64,000 nt of DNA from Nocardia huaxiensis (GTDB lineage: Bacteria > Actinomycetota > Actinomycetes > Mycobacteriales > Mycobacteriaceae): the NCBI RefSeq assembly GCF_013744875.1, contig NZ_CP059399.1, positions 8,275,911 to 8,339,910 of the forward strand, in the 5' to 3' direction. A program made the position numbers and the translations under genes. The first letter of the stretch is position 1, and every line of letters begins with the position of its first letter. The notes beneath the pieces were generated by a model. The model did not search any database. It saw only the letters and a program-made list of their open reading frames with translations, and had not been told where the DNA came from. Positions 39,301 through 46,236 of this stretch are shown here, piece by piece.

Positions 39301-39357
39301 GCCCTGCCTAGAAACCCAGGCGGGTGCGGCAAGTTTCTCGGTCGGAGAACTCGGCAT
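36325..39357 (-). CDS. Polymorphic toxin with C-terminal EndoU ribonuclease domain
   Basis: A 1010-residue protein. The N-terminus (APAWVSRQGGW, GQIINHDGQTAASVVQTYAR, VRNVQSL) is shared with the toxin at 53826. A Pro/Gln-rich linker (about 85-190), a beta-rich region with YD-like repeats (about 200-600), a hydrophobic segment near 640 (ALDVALIVGPSIAGRAISGA) and a Gly-rich hinge (GGAGNPRGSGGSGTSGPPGK) follow. Residues 888-1010 fit the bacterial EndoU nuclease: candidate catalytic His896 (EHVLFGE) and His911 (QGWHLLDE), then HTFFPRGWTVQDVV and the ending GKLSTFFP. EndoU domains cleave RNA, and bacterial ones act as contact-dependent toxins. No signal peptide is seen. Confidence 0.82.
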   Translation of the reverse strand: MPSSPTEKLAAPAWVSRQGGWLSSLKPDGVEGNSAAGGQIINHDGQTAASVVQTYARVRNVQSLRAGVSEISRQASPVSGPSMYYDGIPAAPSEPVPAQDPLPAPPTQPSTHQQPQVAKPIDGPLPSQPNPAPAPAQPNMPEVQPVDQKPKQDGPIPASPGQQAQPVVPAPAPVAVPAEGQPWQSAPNTTSEVVVGSGGQTIDSTVQTENGPVEVRARAEADGTYVWTAFPDGSHSFTFIPAGGTNQTTYTVPPGGDPATGATSVTIGDGKGNWVTDGVSPDGTPVRTVVEKQPDGVTYHETTITPGGSATKAYRPGNPEFSTPWVVRELDSNGYGYELDDRGRWEISPGADGKSLYTMLDSSGNTIATEEFARNGDLLSFSSANPDQRIVGMSLADARSKARDDFNKYFTSKYTTMSPDKLKDDPGLFARAQLIKVLDSLNADPNALVTIVHDGKNNLVMASFAGPNQVERVSIPLEKLGQTLVFDRHPDGQITDLDGNKMVFVDGVILRFTKSGEFILPPDVGTGIAHTSNRDYADGSVRDRKVQWADSTLYDYKEIPVPAGAPNNYKYYKVAGDRGLLVGDANHMWWATRPGEMLTIGDHLWRTALDVALIVGPSIAGRAISGAIGALRAAPRIRVGDFFQSAATPPVGSLPTRMVPGSAAPAVALPAAPKPAVPATSKGIAGQPRSIAFWPHAREATTVPPAIMRGLKSGPAVSAASSHTMFPRLGQVGAPAPHMPTQVPAAARTNSLVRTDASIAAQVRKVIFEAEVTTMIAAADRQAVTAVSRSGGQVVRASTPNGAGGAGMPRGSAGSPANVGGAGNPRGSGGSGTSGPPGKGPGGHGSGRFDPEDPGGIAEALILGERPASSVPPGLRTEVADQLAQRSGVPGEALEHVLFGEVKGAMPQGWHLLDEAMPDRAIMPRTLRTRPDGAVNAKVTMRDGTGQWLEKAGITHTFFPRGWTVQDVVEAGRLLLEATPKRGKVKVVYKGVRVVGLLARGKLSTFFPGG

Positions 39358-39387
39358 TGGACCTCGTCCGCCTTTCGAATCCGGGCA

Positions 39388-39420
39388 TAAAAAATCCCCA
39401 TCCCGGTGCGGGATGGGGAT
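39388..39420 (-). terminator. Rho-independent terminator between the lysin genes and the EndoU toxin
   Basis: A 12-bp perfect stem (39394-39405 with 39409-39420) and a GTG loop. On the minus strand the stem is followed by a run of T. It lies 30 bp before the toxin start, so tail/lysin transcripts should mostly end here. Confidence 0.85.
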
Positions 39421-39465
39421 CTGGAACGGGTGCCGACGACTGAGGTCAGCGGGTGACGTTGCGTA

Positions 39466-39672
39466 TTACGACTTCTTGGAAAGTGCTCTGGCGCTTTCCT
39501 TCATGCGAATCCCTTTGTTGATGCGGGCGATACGCATGGCAGTGGTCCTGTCACCTACGTTGTTGAAGGTGTAGGTGTTGCCGCCCTTGCCAGCACGGAC
39601 CGAGGCGTTGGAGGATGCAGCGGGTTTTCCGGGGCTCCAGGCGGGAACCGGCTGTGATCTCGTGGTGGCCAT
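39466..39672 (-). CDS. Small basic protein downstream of LysA
   Basis: A 68-residue basic protein (MATTRSQPVPAWSPGKPAAS; GNTYTFNNVGDRTTAMRIAR). PVPAWSPG faintly recalls the APAWVS start of the neighbouring toxin, but this may be chance. It starts nine bases after the LysA stop and ends just before the terminator, so it is the last gene of the tail-lysis transcript. There is no recognisable domain, and it is too short for a lysin. It could be a minor structural or regulatory peptide. Confidence 0.55.
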   Translation of the reverse strand: MATTRSQPVPAWSPGKPAASSNASVRAGKGGNTYTFNNVGDRTTAMRIARINKGIRMKESARALSKKS

Positions 39673-39681
39673 GGTGGACCC

Positions 39682-40440
39682 CTATCGCTCCAGGCGGGCG
39701 AGGCGGGTGCGGATGTCGGCCAGGGCGTCGACCACGGTGAGGTTGTCCAGTTGCGGCCAGCCGGCGTATTCGCCTGTGTCGCGCTGGGATTGGCCGCAGA
39801 GCTGTTCGCGGATGTCCTTCACGTCACTGCCGATCGGGCCGCAGAAACCGGCGATGAAATCTTGGATTTGTTTGACTTCTGCTGCGCTCATGGGTGCGTC
39901 CTCTTCGTCGATGAGGGCCTGGACATCGCGGCGGAAGGCGGCCATGTCGATGCCGGCGGGGTCGATCTTGCCTTCGGTGCTGTATTCGCGGTGGGCGACG
40001 CAGTCGGCGGCGGTGCGGTCGAGGCGGCGCAGGATGGCCGCGCAGCCGCGTTTGTAGGCGTCGAGTTGTGCTGGGGTCCAGTCGGTTCCGTCTCCTCGGG
40101 AGACGGCCTCGATGCCGATGGTGTGGTAGTTGGCGTTGTTGGCAGGCCAGCCGGGCCAGGAGCCGCGGCCGGCGTGCCAGCAGACGCCGGCGGCGATGAC
40201 ACGGTAGGTGCCGTCTCGTTCCAGGACCAGCTGGGCCAGTGGGCCTTCGAGGTCTGGGCGTCCGTACTGGACTATTCGCCAGTCGTTTTCGCCGCCGCCC
40301 GCGGTGTGGTGGCAGAGCACGCCGCGGATGTCGGCGAAGTCGCCGTGGCCGCGGGCGCGCCAGCCCTCGTGTTCGATGACTCGCAGGCCCGCTTCGCGCA
40401 GGATGTCCGCGAGCCAGATGGGGTCACCTGTCCATGACAT
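39682..40440 (-). CDS. lysA: LysA endolysin, N-acetylmuramoyl-L-alanine amidase
   Basis: A 252-residue peptidoglycan amidase of the Amidase_2/PGRP family, which cleaves the bond between muramic acid and L-Ala. Zinc ligands fit His44 or His45 (LCHHTAGGG), His150 (VAHREYS) and Asp160, with Lys158 (TEGKIDP) near the position of the T7 lysozyme catalytic Lys. GIEAVSRGDGTDW is also typical. The C-terminal 65 residues (SAAEVKQIQDFIAGFCGPIG; PQLDNLTVVDALADIRTRLA) form helices, perhaps a binding or oligomerisation domain. AGGAGG precedes the ATG. In a tail-like-particle locus it would lyse the producer and release particles. Confidence 0.9.
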   Translation of the reverse strand: MSWTGDPIWLADILREAGLRVIEHEGWRARGHGDFADIRGVLCHHTAGGGENDWRIVQYGRPDLEGPLAQLVLERDGTYRVIAAGVCWHAGRGSWPGWPANNANYHTIGIEAVSRGDGTDWTPAQLDAYKRGCAAILRRLDRTAADCVAHREYSTEGKIDPAGIDMAAFRRDVQALIDEEDAPMSAAEVKQIQDFIAGFCGPIGSDVKDIREQLCGQSQRDTGEYAGWPQLDNLTVVDALADIRTRLARLER

Positions 40441-40458
40441 GGTGAAACCTCCTGCGGT

Positions 40459-40890
40459 TCAGCTGATTCGGACGAAGGTGCCGGTTCCGGCCTGGATGGT
40501 CGATTCCCAGCCGGAGAACGAGGCGGTGCACTGGGCCTGGACGGTGATGAGGTCGCCGTCCTTGAGATCCGCTGTGCCGGAGATGATCAGGACACCCGAG
40601 GTGCCGCTCACCGGCCCCGACGTCGCGACCTGCACCCCGTTGACCATCAGTTGGGCCTGCTGGGACGGGTTGCTGGAGCCGCCGGCGAAGGTCACGTTCG
40701 CGACCAGTGAGGCACCGGCTTTCGCGCCCTGAACCTTGAGGGCATTACCGACGAGCACCGAACCGGGATATCCGGCGGTGTCGGCGGTCCAGTCGGGGAC
40801 CTCGGTCATGGCGGCGGTCATTTTTCGGGTGCCGTTCTTGGTCATTCCCGAGGCCAGGAAGTACTGGCCGCTGATGAACAGGTGCGGCAT
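40459..40890 (-). CDS. Small beta-rich tail-associated protein, paralogue 1
   Basis: A 143-residue protein beginning MPHLFISGQYFLASGMTKNG. Segments DWTADTAGYPGS, QAQLMVNGVQVATSG and the ending GTGTFVRIS parallel those in the next upstream gene (GWIADPQYPGS, TLRLMVNNTTVAVTG, AAAYVRIT), so the two arose by duplication. They are predicted beta-sandwich proteins placed after the fibre genes. A head-decoration-like or fibre-tip role is possible; with no head genes, fibre tip or receptor-binding is more likely. GAAAGGA precedes the start. Confidence 0.65.
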   Translation of the reverse strand: MPHLFISGQYFLASGMTKNGTRKMTAAMTEVPDWTADTAGYPGSVLVGNALKVQGAKAGASLVANVTFAGGSSNPSQQAQLMVNGVQVATSGPVSGTSGVLIISGTADLKDGDLITVQAQCTASFSGWESTIQAGTGTFVRIS

Positions 40891-40923
40891 CAGGCGTTCC
40901 TTTCGGTGGTGGGCGACGAATGA

Positions 40924-41376
40924 TCAGGTGATGCGGACATAGGCGGCGGCACCGGCGGCGATGGTCGGGTTCTGGGAGGCGAACGACCACTCACCCTGCA
41001 CCTGCAGGGTGAGGACATCGCCGGTTGCCACCGTGTACGTGCCGGATGCAGTCACCGTTGTCGTGACCACCTCGGGGCAGGTCTTCGCGACTCCGGTGAC
41101 GGCCACGGTGGTGTTGTTGACCATCAGCCGCAGCGTGACATCGGAATCGAGGGTCGCGTGCCCGGTGAACGGCACCGACGCCTCCACGGTGGCACCGACC
41201 TTGCCGTTCTGGACGACCAGCCCGTCCCCGGACACCGCCGACCCCGGGTACTGCGGGTCGGCGATCCATCCGGTGATGGTCTTCCAGGAGGTGTCCATGC
41301 CCGCCCAGGCGGTGTTGTCCTTCTTCATCACCGAAGGTCCGAGAGATTCTCCGCCGCCGATGAACAGAAGGGACAT
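40924..41376 (-). CDS. Small beta-rich tail-associated protein, paralogue 2
   Basis: A 150-residue paralogue of the gene at 40459 (MSLLFIGGGESLGPSVMKKD; ends PTIAAGAAAYVRIT). ATG 41376 is chosen because it overlaps the upstream stop as TGATG. A longer reading to 41478 adds 34 residues overlapping the fibre gene with no homology. The paralogous pair downstream of the fibre array suggests exchangeable receptor-contact domains. Function is inferred from location only. Confidence 0.65.
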   Translation of the reverse strand: MSLLFIGGGESLGPSVMKKDNTAWAGMDTSWKTITGWIADPQYPGSAVSGDGLVVQNGKVGATVEASVPFTGHATLDSDVTLRLMVNNTTVAVTGVAKTCPEVVTTTVTASGTYTVATGDVLTLQVQGEWSFASQNPTIAAGAAAYVRIT

Positions 41377-42668
41377 CAGGCAGTCACGCCCTTCAGGCTC
41401 GCCTGGAGTCCCTTGCCCGCCGGATTGTCCGCAGTGGTGACATGGACGGTGATTCGTTCGCCCGCCGCGAAAGACCAAGGGCCACCGGCGGTTACCGTCG
41501 TATCGAGGGCGTGGTTGGCGGCGGCGATGGTGGCGGCGGTGCCCGCGATCGCCGTGCCGTTTCGCCGCAGCTCGACAACGAGGTTGCCGGTCCCCGCGGT
41601 CTCGCCGCGGTAGGTGATCGAACTGATGGTGAGGTTGCGCTCGATGCGCAGGCCCTCGGGCATCACATTTCCGGGACCGGTCGCCCGATTTCCGGTGTGC
41701 GACTTGAACGCGATGTCGTAGACCTGCCCTGCGGCCGTCGGTGTACGAGCGTCGGTCAGGCGCGCGTCAGAGGTGGCGACGGCGGCGAGGGTGGTGCGCG
41801 CGGCGGCGGCATCGGATGCGGTCAGCAGCGCGCGGCCGGTCGCGGTCGAATCGGAAATCCCTGCGGCCGTGTGTGTATGGGCTGTCGGGGTACGCGCGTC
41901 CGAGAGGCGCGGATCGTCGCCCGCGACGGCGGTGGTGGCCGTGCTGCCGATGGTCGGCGCGAACGTTGTGGGCTTACCGGTGATGCCGGTCCAGTCGGTG
42001 GTGCCGGCGGGCCCACGAATGACGATGCCCTGACCATTGGGCGTCCATCCACCGGCCGTTGCGCGGTAAACATAAAGCAGGCCATCGGCTTTCACAACGT
42101 ACTGCGCACCGTCGGCCGCGGTCGCGGGCAGCTGCGCGTAGGTGGCGGCCTGGCCGTCGATCTGCAGCCCGGCGCCACGCTCACCGCGCACAACCGCATT
42201 GCCGGGAGTGGCGGGCACGGGCGAGACGAGGGTGAGATCGACCAGGCCGGTCGACCCGGCATCGGGATTGGCCGGGTCCGGACCGGCGATGTATTCCGGG
42301 ACCGCGAAACTGAACGGCTCCAATGGAATCGGCTGACCGTCGAAGTTGAGGTCGAAGGACACCCGCCAGGTCCAATCCTTCGGATTGGTGTCGTTGCCAG
42401 GCGCTACGAGCCGGATGCCGCGCTTGCCGCGCCACGTCAGATAGCCGAACTCGTCGAGCTCGCACACGTAGTGCTCGGGCAGCTGCACGTAGGTGGCGGG
42501 TGCCGGTTGTGCGCCTGCGACAAGGATTTTCGGGGCGTCCGCGGTGAAAGTGACAGTGCCTGCGAGCGGCGGGAACTCGGGCAGGTCATCGATGTCGGGG
42601 CCGTCGGCGGTGTTCGCGAGATAGCGTCCGACGACCTTGCCGTACTTCAGCGGGGGCAGATCAGCCAT
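41376..42668 (-). CDS. Tail fibre-like protein
   Basis: A 430-residue protein. The N-terminus (MADLPPLKYGKVVGRYLANT) reads like a tail-attachment module with beta structure. The middle contains GPAGTTDWTGITGKPTTF and repeats of SDARTPTAHTHTAAGISDST and TDARTPTAAGQVYD, the sequence style of phage tail fibre shafts. The C-terminal 90 residues are beta-rich (LTISSITYRGETAGTGNLVV; PWSFAAGERITVHVTTADNP), a plausible receptor-binding head. It is the fourth fibre-type gene in a row and coupled to the next gene by TGATG. Confidence 0.72.
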   Translation of the reverse strand: MADLPPLKYGKVVGRYLANTADGPDIDDLPEFPPLAGTVTFTADAPKILVAGAQPAPATYVQLPEHYVCELDEFGYLTWRGKRGIRLVAPGNDTNPKDWTWRVSFDLNFDGQPIPLEPFSFAVPEYIAGPDPANPDAGSTGLVDLTLVSPVPATPGNAVVRGERGAGLQIDGQAATYAQLPATAADGAQYVVKADGLLYVYRATAGGWTPNGQGIVIRGPAGTTDWTGITGKPTTFAPTIGSTATTAVAGDDPRLSDARTPTAHTHTAAGISDSTATGRALLTASDAAAARTTLAAVATSDARLTDARTPTAAGQVYDIAFKSHTGNRATGPGNVMPEGLRIERNLTISSITYRGETAGTGNLVVELRRNGTAIAGTAATIAAANHALDTTVTAGGPWSFAAGERITVHVTTADNPAGKGLQASLKGVTA

Positions 42669-42690
42669 GGATCAATGCCTTTCGTAGAGA

Positions 42691-42996
42691 TCAGGATGCA
42701 GCGGGCGCGGGAGGGAGCTGCACGGTGAACGTCTGGCCGGCCGTGACCGCGAAGCTGGTGCTCGCGGTCAGGCTCACGGCCTGCGCATCGTTGGCGGGGC
42801 CGGTGGCGACCACCGCCCCTTCGACGATGATCCGGATGTTCGGGTCGGGTTCGGCCGGCGACGGATCGGGGGCGGGAGCGGCGCCGGGGTATCCGGAACG
42901 CTCGGTGGCCCAGTACGGCGTTGTTCCGGAGTCGTCCGGTGCGGTGGAGTCGGGGGGAAACGACACGGGGTATCCGCCCGTATTCGGCGATGTCAT
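42691..42996 (-). CDS. Small Pro-rich tail protein
   Basis: A 101-residue protein with a Pro/Ser/Asp-rich first half (PDSTAPDDSGTTPYWATERS, GYPGAAPAPDPSPAEPDPN) and a small beta domain (IRIIVEGAVVATGPANDAQA, TAGQTFTVQLPP). The second half resembles the beta modules of the paralogues at 40459 and 40924. It lies between two fibre genes on the same strand. Possibly a fibre chaperone or tip protein. Confidence 0.55.
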   Translation of the reverse strand: MTSPNTGGYPVSFPPDSTAPDDSGTTPYWATERSGYPGAAPAPDPSPAEPDPNIRIIVEGAVVATGPANDAQAVSLTASTSFAVTAGQTFTVQLPPAPAAS

Positions 42997-43047
42997 CGCG
43001 GGATCACGTCCTTTTCGGGGTGATGGAATGCGATCGGGCGCGGTCGA

Positions 43048-44091
43048 TCAGATCGGGAGCGCTCGGACCTGCAGGTAGGAGTAGTTGTCGCGAACGGTGT
43101 AGGTGCCGTCGCCTTCGGTCCGCCGGACCACCACGTAGAGGGTGATGGTCTGATTCGCGGGGACGATGCCCTGGGCCGAACCCGGCTGCATGGGATCCCG
43201 GAACGTGGGGGTGATGGTCACATAGCCCATGCGGGCGACCCGGTGCCCCCATCCGTATCCGACCATTTCACCGTCCGGACCGCCGATCCGCACCTCGACA
43301 TCACACTTGGTCGGTTCCGAGGAGATGATCGCGACGCCTTCCACCCACGGACGCCAGGCCGCGGGCTGCGCCGGGATCGTCAGCACCGCAATGACTTTCA
43401 GCGGCTCTTTGAGATCCTGAGCCGAGAGGAACTGATCGGCCCCGATCACCCACGGCCCGTGCGGTCGCGGGTTGGACACGGGCCGGAACTTTTGCGCCGC
43501 GGCATTCCAGGCGAGAATGTGATCGTCGCCGAGCGGTTGTGTGCTGTCGATCAGTACGTCGGCGGAGTCCTGGATGCGGCCGGCCGCACCCGCGTCACCG
43601 GTGTCCCCGGTCTCACCGCGGGGAATGGTCAGTTCGAGGTGCTGTCCGGGCGCTGTGCCCGTGATCCGGGCACTGGCAGCCGATCCGGCCGCAGCTGCGA
43701 CCGCCGATGCGGTCAGAGCATTCGGTGCTCCCCGGCGGCCCTTCGCTTTGAAGGCGTCTTCGAAAGCGATGAACTCCATTCCGGTCCAGTAGTAGATCGC
43801 ATTGGCCGCGACCACACGCCAGGCCTTGCGGGCATCCGCGGTGGTGAGATTGAGCGCGGTCAATGCCGTCACGTCGGCGACGTCACCCTGCCACACCCAC
43901 GGCCAGGCCGGATCGCCTTCTGCCCCAATGGGTCCGGCCGGTCCCTCGCGCAGCTCGATCAGCGCCTCGCGGTCGACGATGTCGAAAGGGTTCACCGTGT
44001 ACGGAAGTCCGACCGAATCGGCCACACCGCGCATGGTGATCATGACGTCGTCGGCGTAAACGACTGTGTTCTCATTGTTTTCGATGGTCAC
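43048..44091 (-). CDS. Collagen-motif tail fibre protein, paralogue A
   Basis: A 347-residue protein. An N-terminal module with REGPAGPIGAEGDPAWPWVW, a short collagen-like segment (IPRGETGDTGDAGAAGRIQD) and a C-terminal beta domain bearing IPAQPAAWRPWVEGV and VPANQTITLYVVVRRTEG, all shared with the two upstream genes. GTG 44091 is chosen because it overlaps the upstream stop as GTGA; a start at 44118 adds nine residues in overlap. It is probably a trimeric fibre subunit. GPA/GET triplets are typical of phage collagen-like shafts. Confidence 0.72.
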   Translation of the reverse strand: MTIENNENTVVYADDVMITMRGVADSVGLPYTVNPFDIVDREALIELREGPAGPIGAEGDPAWPWVWQGDVADVTALTALNLTTADARKAWRVVAANAIYYWTGMEFIAFEDAFKAKGRRGAPNALTASAVAAAAGSAASARITGTAPGQHLELTIPRGETGDTGDAGAAGRIQDSADVLIDSTQPLGDDHILAWNAAAQKFRPVSNPRPHGPWVIGADQFLSAQDLKEPLKVIAVLTIPAQPAAWRPWVEGVAIISSEPTKCDVEVRIGGPDGEMVGYGWGHRVARMGYVTITPTFRDPMQPGSAQGIVPANQTITLYVVVRRTEGDGTYTVRDNYSYLQVRALPI

Positions 44092-45164
44092 GATGCCTCC
44101 ACCGGCCGGGCCTGGCACAGGAGATACGAGCTCCCCATGGCGTAGTCATAGTTGGCGCTGCCCGCGTTGCGGCGCAGGACGAGGACCAGCGTCACGGGCT
44201 GGCCGGCCGGCACCACACCCACGGTGGAGGCCGGAGTCAGCCCGCGAGTCCCGTAGAAGGGCTGGATCCGGGCGCGAGTGTAGGCGCCGCTCGGGAATCC
44301 CGCGCCGAGACCGACGTAGGCCCCCGAATCCGAGCCGATGCGAACCTCGGCGTCGACCCTGGTGGTGAATTCATTCCAGTTCTCGACGGTGCGGATCATC
44401 ACGCCACCGGTGACGATCGGCCGCCACGCGGCGTCCTGAGCAGGAATACGCAGTTGTGCAATGATTTTGGTGGCAGAGGAGATATTCGATTCGCTCGGCG
44501 CGAATGCGGTGCCGCCATCCCACGCCTTGTTCTCCACCACCGACCACGGACCGCGCAGTCCTGGGTAGGCGCGCGGCTTCCACTTCCCGGCTGCGGCATC
44601 CCACACCGGCACTGCCCGATCCTGGTGTGGACCATCCGCGTAGTCGGGCGCCTGCCGGATGGGACCCGGCCCGCCCGGCTCGCCCTTGCGGCCTTTGATG
44701 CCGCGCGGAACGGTCAGGTTCAACGTCAGGTTCGGTGCGGTACCGGTGACAGTGACCTGCAGTTCCGAGCCCACCGGGCCGGTTTCGACGGTGCCGATGG
44801 TTACGGTGCACGTTTCCCCGTCCGGTCCGGCGGCACCGAACGCCTCTGTGAAGGAATCGAATCCGGTTCCGTTCCAGTACACCAGCGCACCGGTGGCGCG
44901 GACCCGCCACGCCTTGCCCGCGTGCGCGAGCGTCAGCCTGCCCGCCAGGGCGGTCAGCGCGGCCTGGTCGGCGATATCGCCCTCCCAGCGGAAGGGCCGA
45001 GCCGCCTCTCCGGCGGGGCCGGCGGGACCGGTGACGCCGGTCATCAGCTCCAGCGCCCCGTCGCGCGGCGTGCCCTGCATGGACTGCAGGACACCGCGAG
45101 TACCGATTCCCTCATCGATACCGCGAATCAGTGTTGATGCGAAATATTCGCCTACGGTTGACAT
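44088..45164 (-). CDS. Collagen-motif tail fibre protein, paralogue B
   Basis: A 358-residue paralogue. The N-terminus MSTVGEYFASTLIRGIDEGI is followed by GVTGPAGPAGEAARPFRWEG, a middle shaft (VPRGIKGRKGEPGGPGPIRQ) and the C-terminal module with IPAQDAAWRPIVTGG and VPAGQPVTLVLVLRRNAG. The order of modules equals that of the genes on both sides, so three fibre genes arose by tandem duplication and diverged mainly in the C-terminal domain. Probable fibre subunit. Confidence 0.72.
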   Translation of the reverse strand: MSTVGEYFASTLIRGIDEGIGTRGVLQSMQGTPRDGALELMTGVTGPAGPAGEAARPFRWEGDIADQAALTALAGRLTLAHAGKAWRVRATGALVYWNGTGFDSFTEAFGAAGPDGETCTVTIGTVETGPVGSELQVTVTGTAPNLTLNLTVPRGIKGRKGEPGGPGPIRQAPDYADGPHQDRAVPVWDAAAGKWKPRAYPGLRGPWSVVENKAWDGGTAFAPSESNISSATKIIAQLRIPAQDAAWRPIVTGGVMIRTVENWNEFTTRVDAEVRIGSDSGAYVGLGAGFPSGAYTRARIQPFYGTRGLTPASTVGVVPAGQPVTLVLVLRRNAGSANYDYAMGSSYLLCQARPVEAS

Positions 45165-45170
45165 CTCACC

Positions 45171-46211
45171 TCATTCGACGGGTTCGGCAAATACGACCAG
45201 CGAGGCGCCGGAATTGTGGAGCCCGATCTTCGCGCCGCCACCATTGGTGCGCTCCACCCCGACAACGAGATTCGCCGTCTGTCCCGCGGGGACCACGGCG
45301 AAATCCGAGCTCGGCGACAGCGCTCGGGTCGAGGCACCGTCGCGATAGCACGGTAGGAGTGGCATATAGAGCCAGGCCCCGGCCGAGGCAGCGGTGGTGG
45401 CGACAATCGCGCCCTGCGAATTGGTTAGGCGCACAGTCACTTCCGCGGCCTGCTGACCGCTGACCTCCGAATAGGCGTAGAAGTGGCCGTACACCAGTGG
45501 CCGCCAGGCGAAAGGCTGCGCGGGAATGGTGAAGGTACCGCCCTCGAGCCGGCTCGCCGCGACGACCTGTTCGCCATTGAAATCTTCCTGGAACCAGGAC
45601 CACGGCCCGGTGCCCAATGGTGCGGGCGCGGACCGGAACTTCCGGTTGGCCCGGTCATACGAGAAGACACCGCCGTGCGACGGGCCTCGCGTCACTTCGT
45701 AATCGGGCGAGTCGGTGATCCGGCCCGACGCACCGGCGGGACCCTTCGGTCCTCGAAGACCTGCGGGCACAGTCACTTTCACGGTCTGCGCGGCGCCCGA
45801 GCCGTCGAGGTCGACCGCCGGTTCGGTCAGGTTGTCCTTGTGGACGGCCGGGGCGACGGTGAACGAGTTCGGCGTGGCGATCGGCCCGCGCGGGCCCACC
45901 GCGGCCGGTGAATGCTGCCAGGCCGTCCCGGTCCAGACATCCATGCCGTCGTCGTCGAGCCGATGCCACCACGAGCCACGGTCCTCGGCGCCCAAACCGG
46001 TCGGCCGGGCGGCCGCATTCGGGATCTCGCCGATCTTCTTGAAAGTGGTGCGGGGACGGCCACGCCGCCCCTGTTCGCCTGCCGGTCCGGCGGGAAGTTC
46101 CAGGTCGGCGATCTCGTCGGCGAGCTCGACGGTCGCGGTCAGAATGGGAACCCCGGTCGTGTCGAGCTCACGCCGGGCGGTGAGGCGGGCGGGAAAACTG
46201 GTATCCGCCAT
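45171..46211 (-). CDS. Collagen-motif tail fibre protein, paralogue C
   Basis: A 346-residue paralogue and the first of the fibre array. Collagen-like segments are LPAGPAGEQGRRGRPR and VPAGLRGPKGPAGASGRITD. The C-terminal module has IPAQPFAWRPLVYGHFYAY and VPAGQTANLVVGVERTNG. It follows the Gp37-like gene, the position where siphophages encode baseplate and fibre proteins. GAGGAG lies about ten bases upstream of the ATG. It probably connects the baseplate hub to the distal fibres. Confidence 0.72.
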   Translation of the reverse strand: MADTSFPARLTARRELDTTGVPILTATVELADEIADLELPAGPAGEQGRRGRPRTTFKKIGEIPNAAARPTGLGAEDRGSWWHRLDDDGMDVWTGTAWQHSPAAVGPRGPIATPNSFTVAPAVHKDNLTEPAVDLDGSGAAQTVKVTVPAGLRGPKGPAGASGRITDSPDYEVTRGPSHGGVFSYDRANRKFRSAPAPLGTGPWSWFQEDFNGEQVVAASRLEGGTFTIPAQPFAWRPLVYGHFYAYSEVSGQQAAEVTVRLTNSQGAIVATTAASAGAWLYMPLLPCYRDGASTRALSPSSDFAVVPAGQTANLVVGVERTNGGGAKIGLHNSGASLVVFAEPVE

Positions 46212-46236
46212 AGTTTTTCACTCCTCGATAGGCGAG

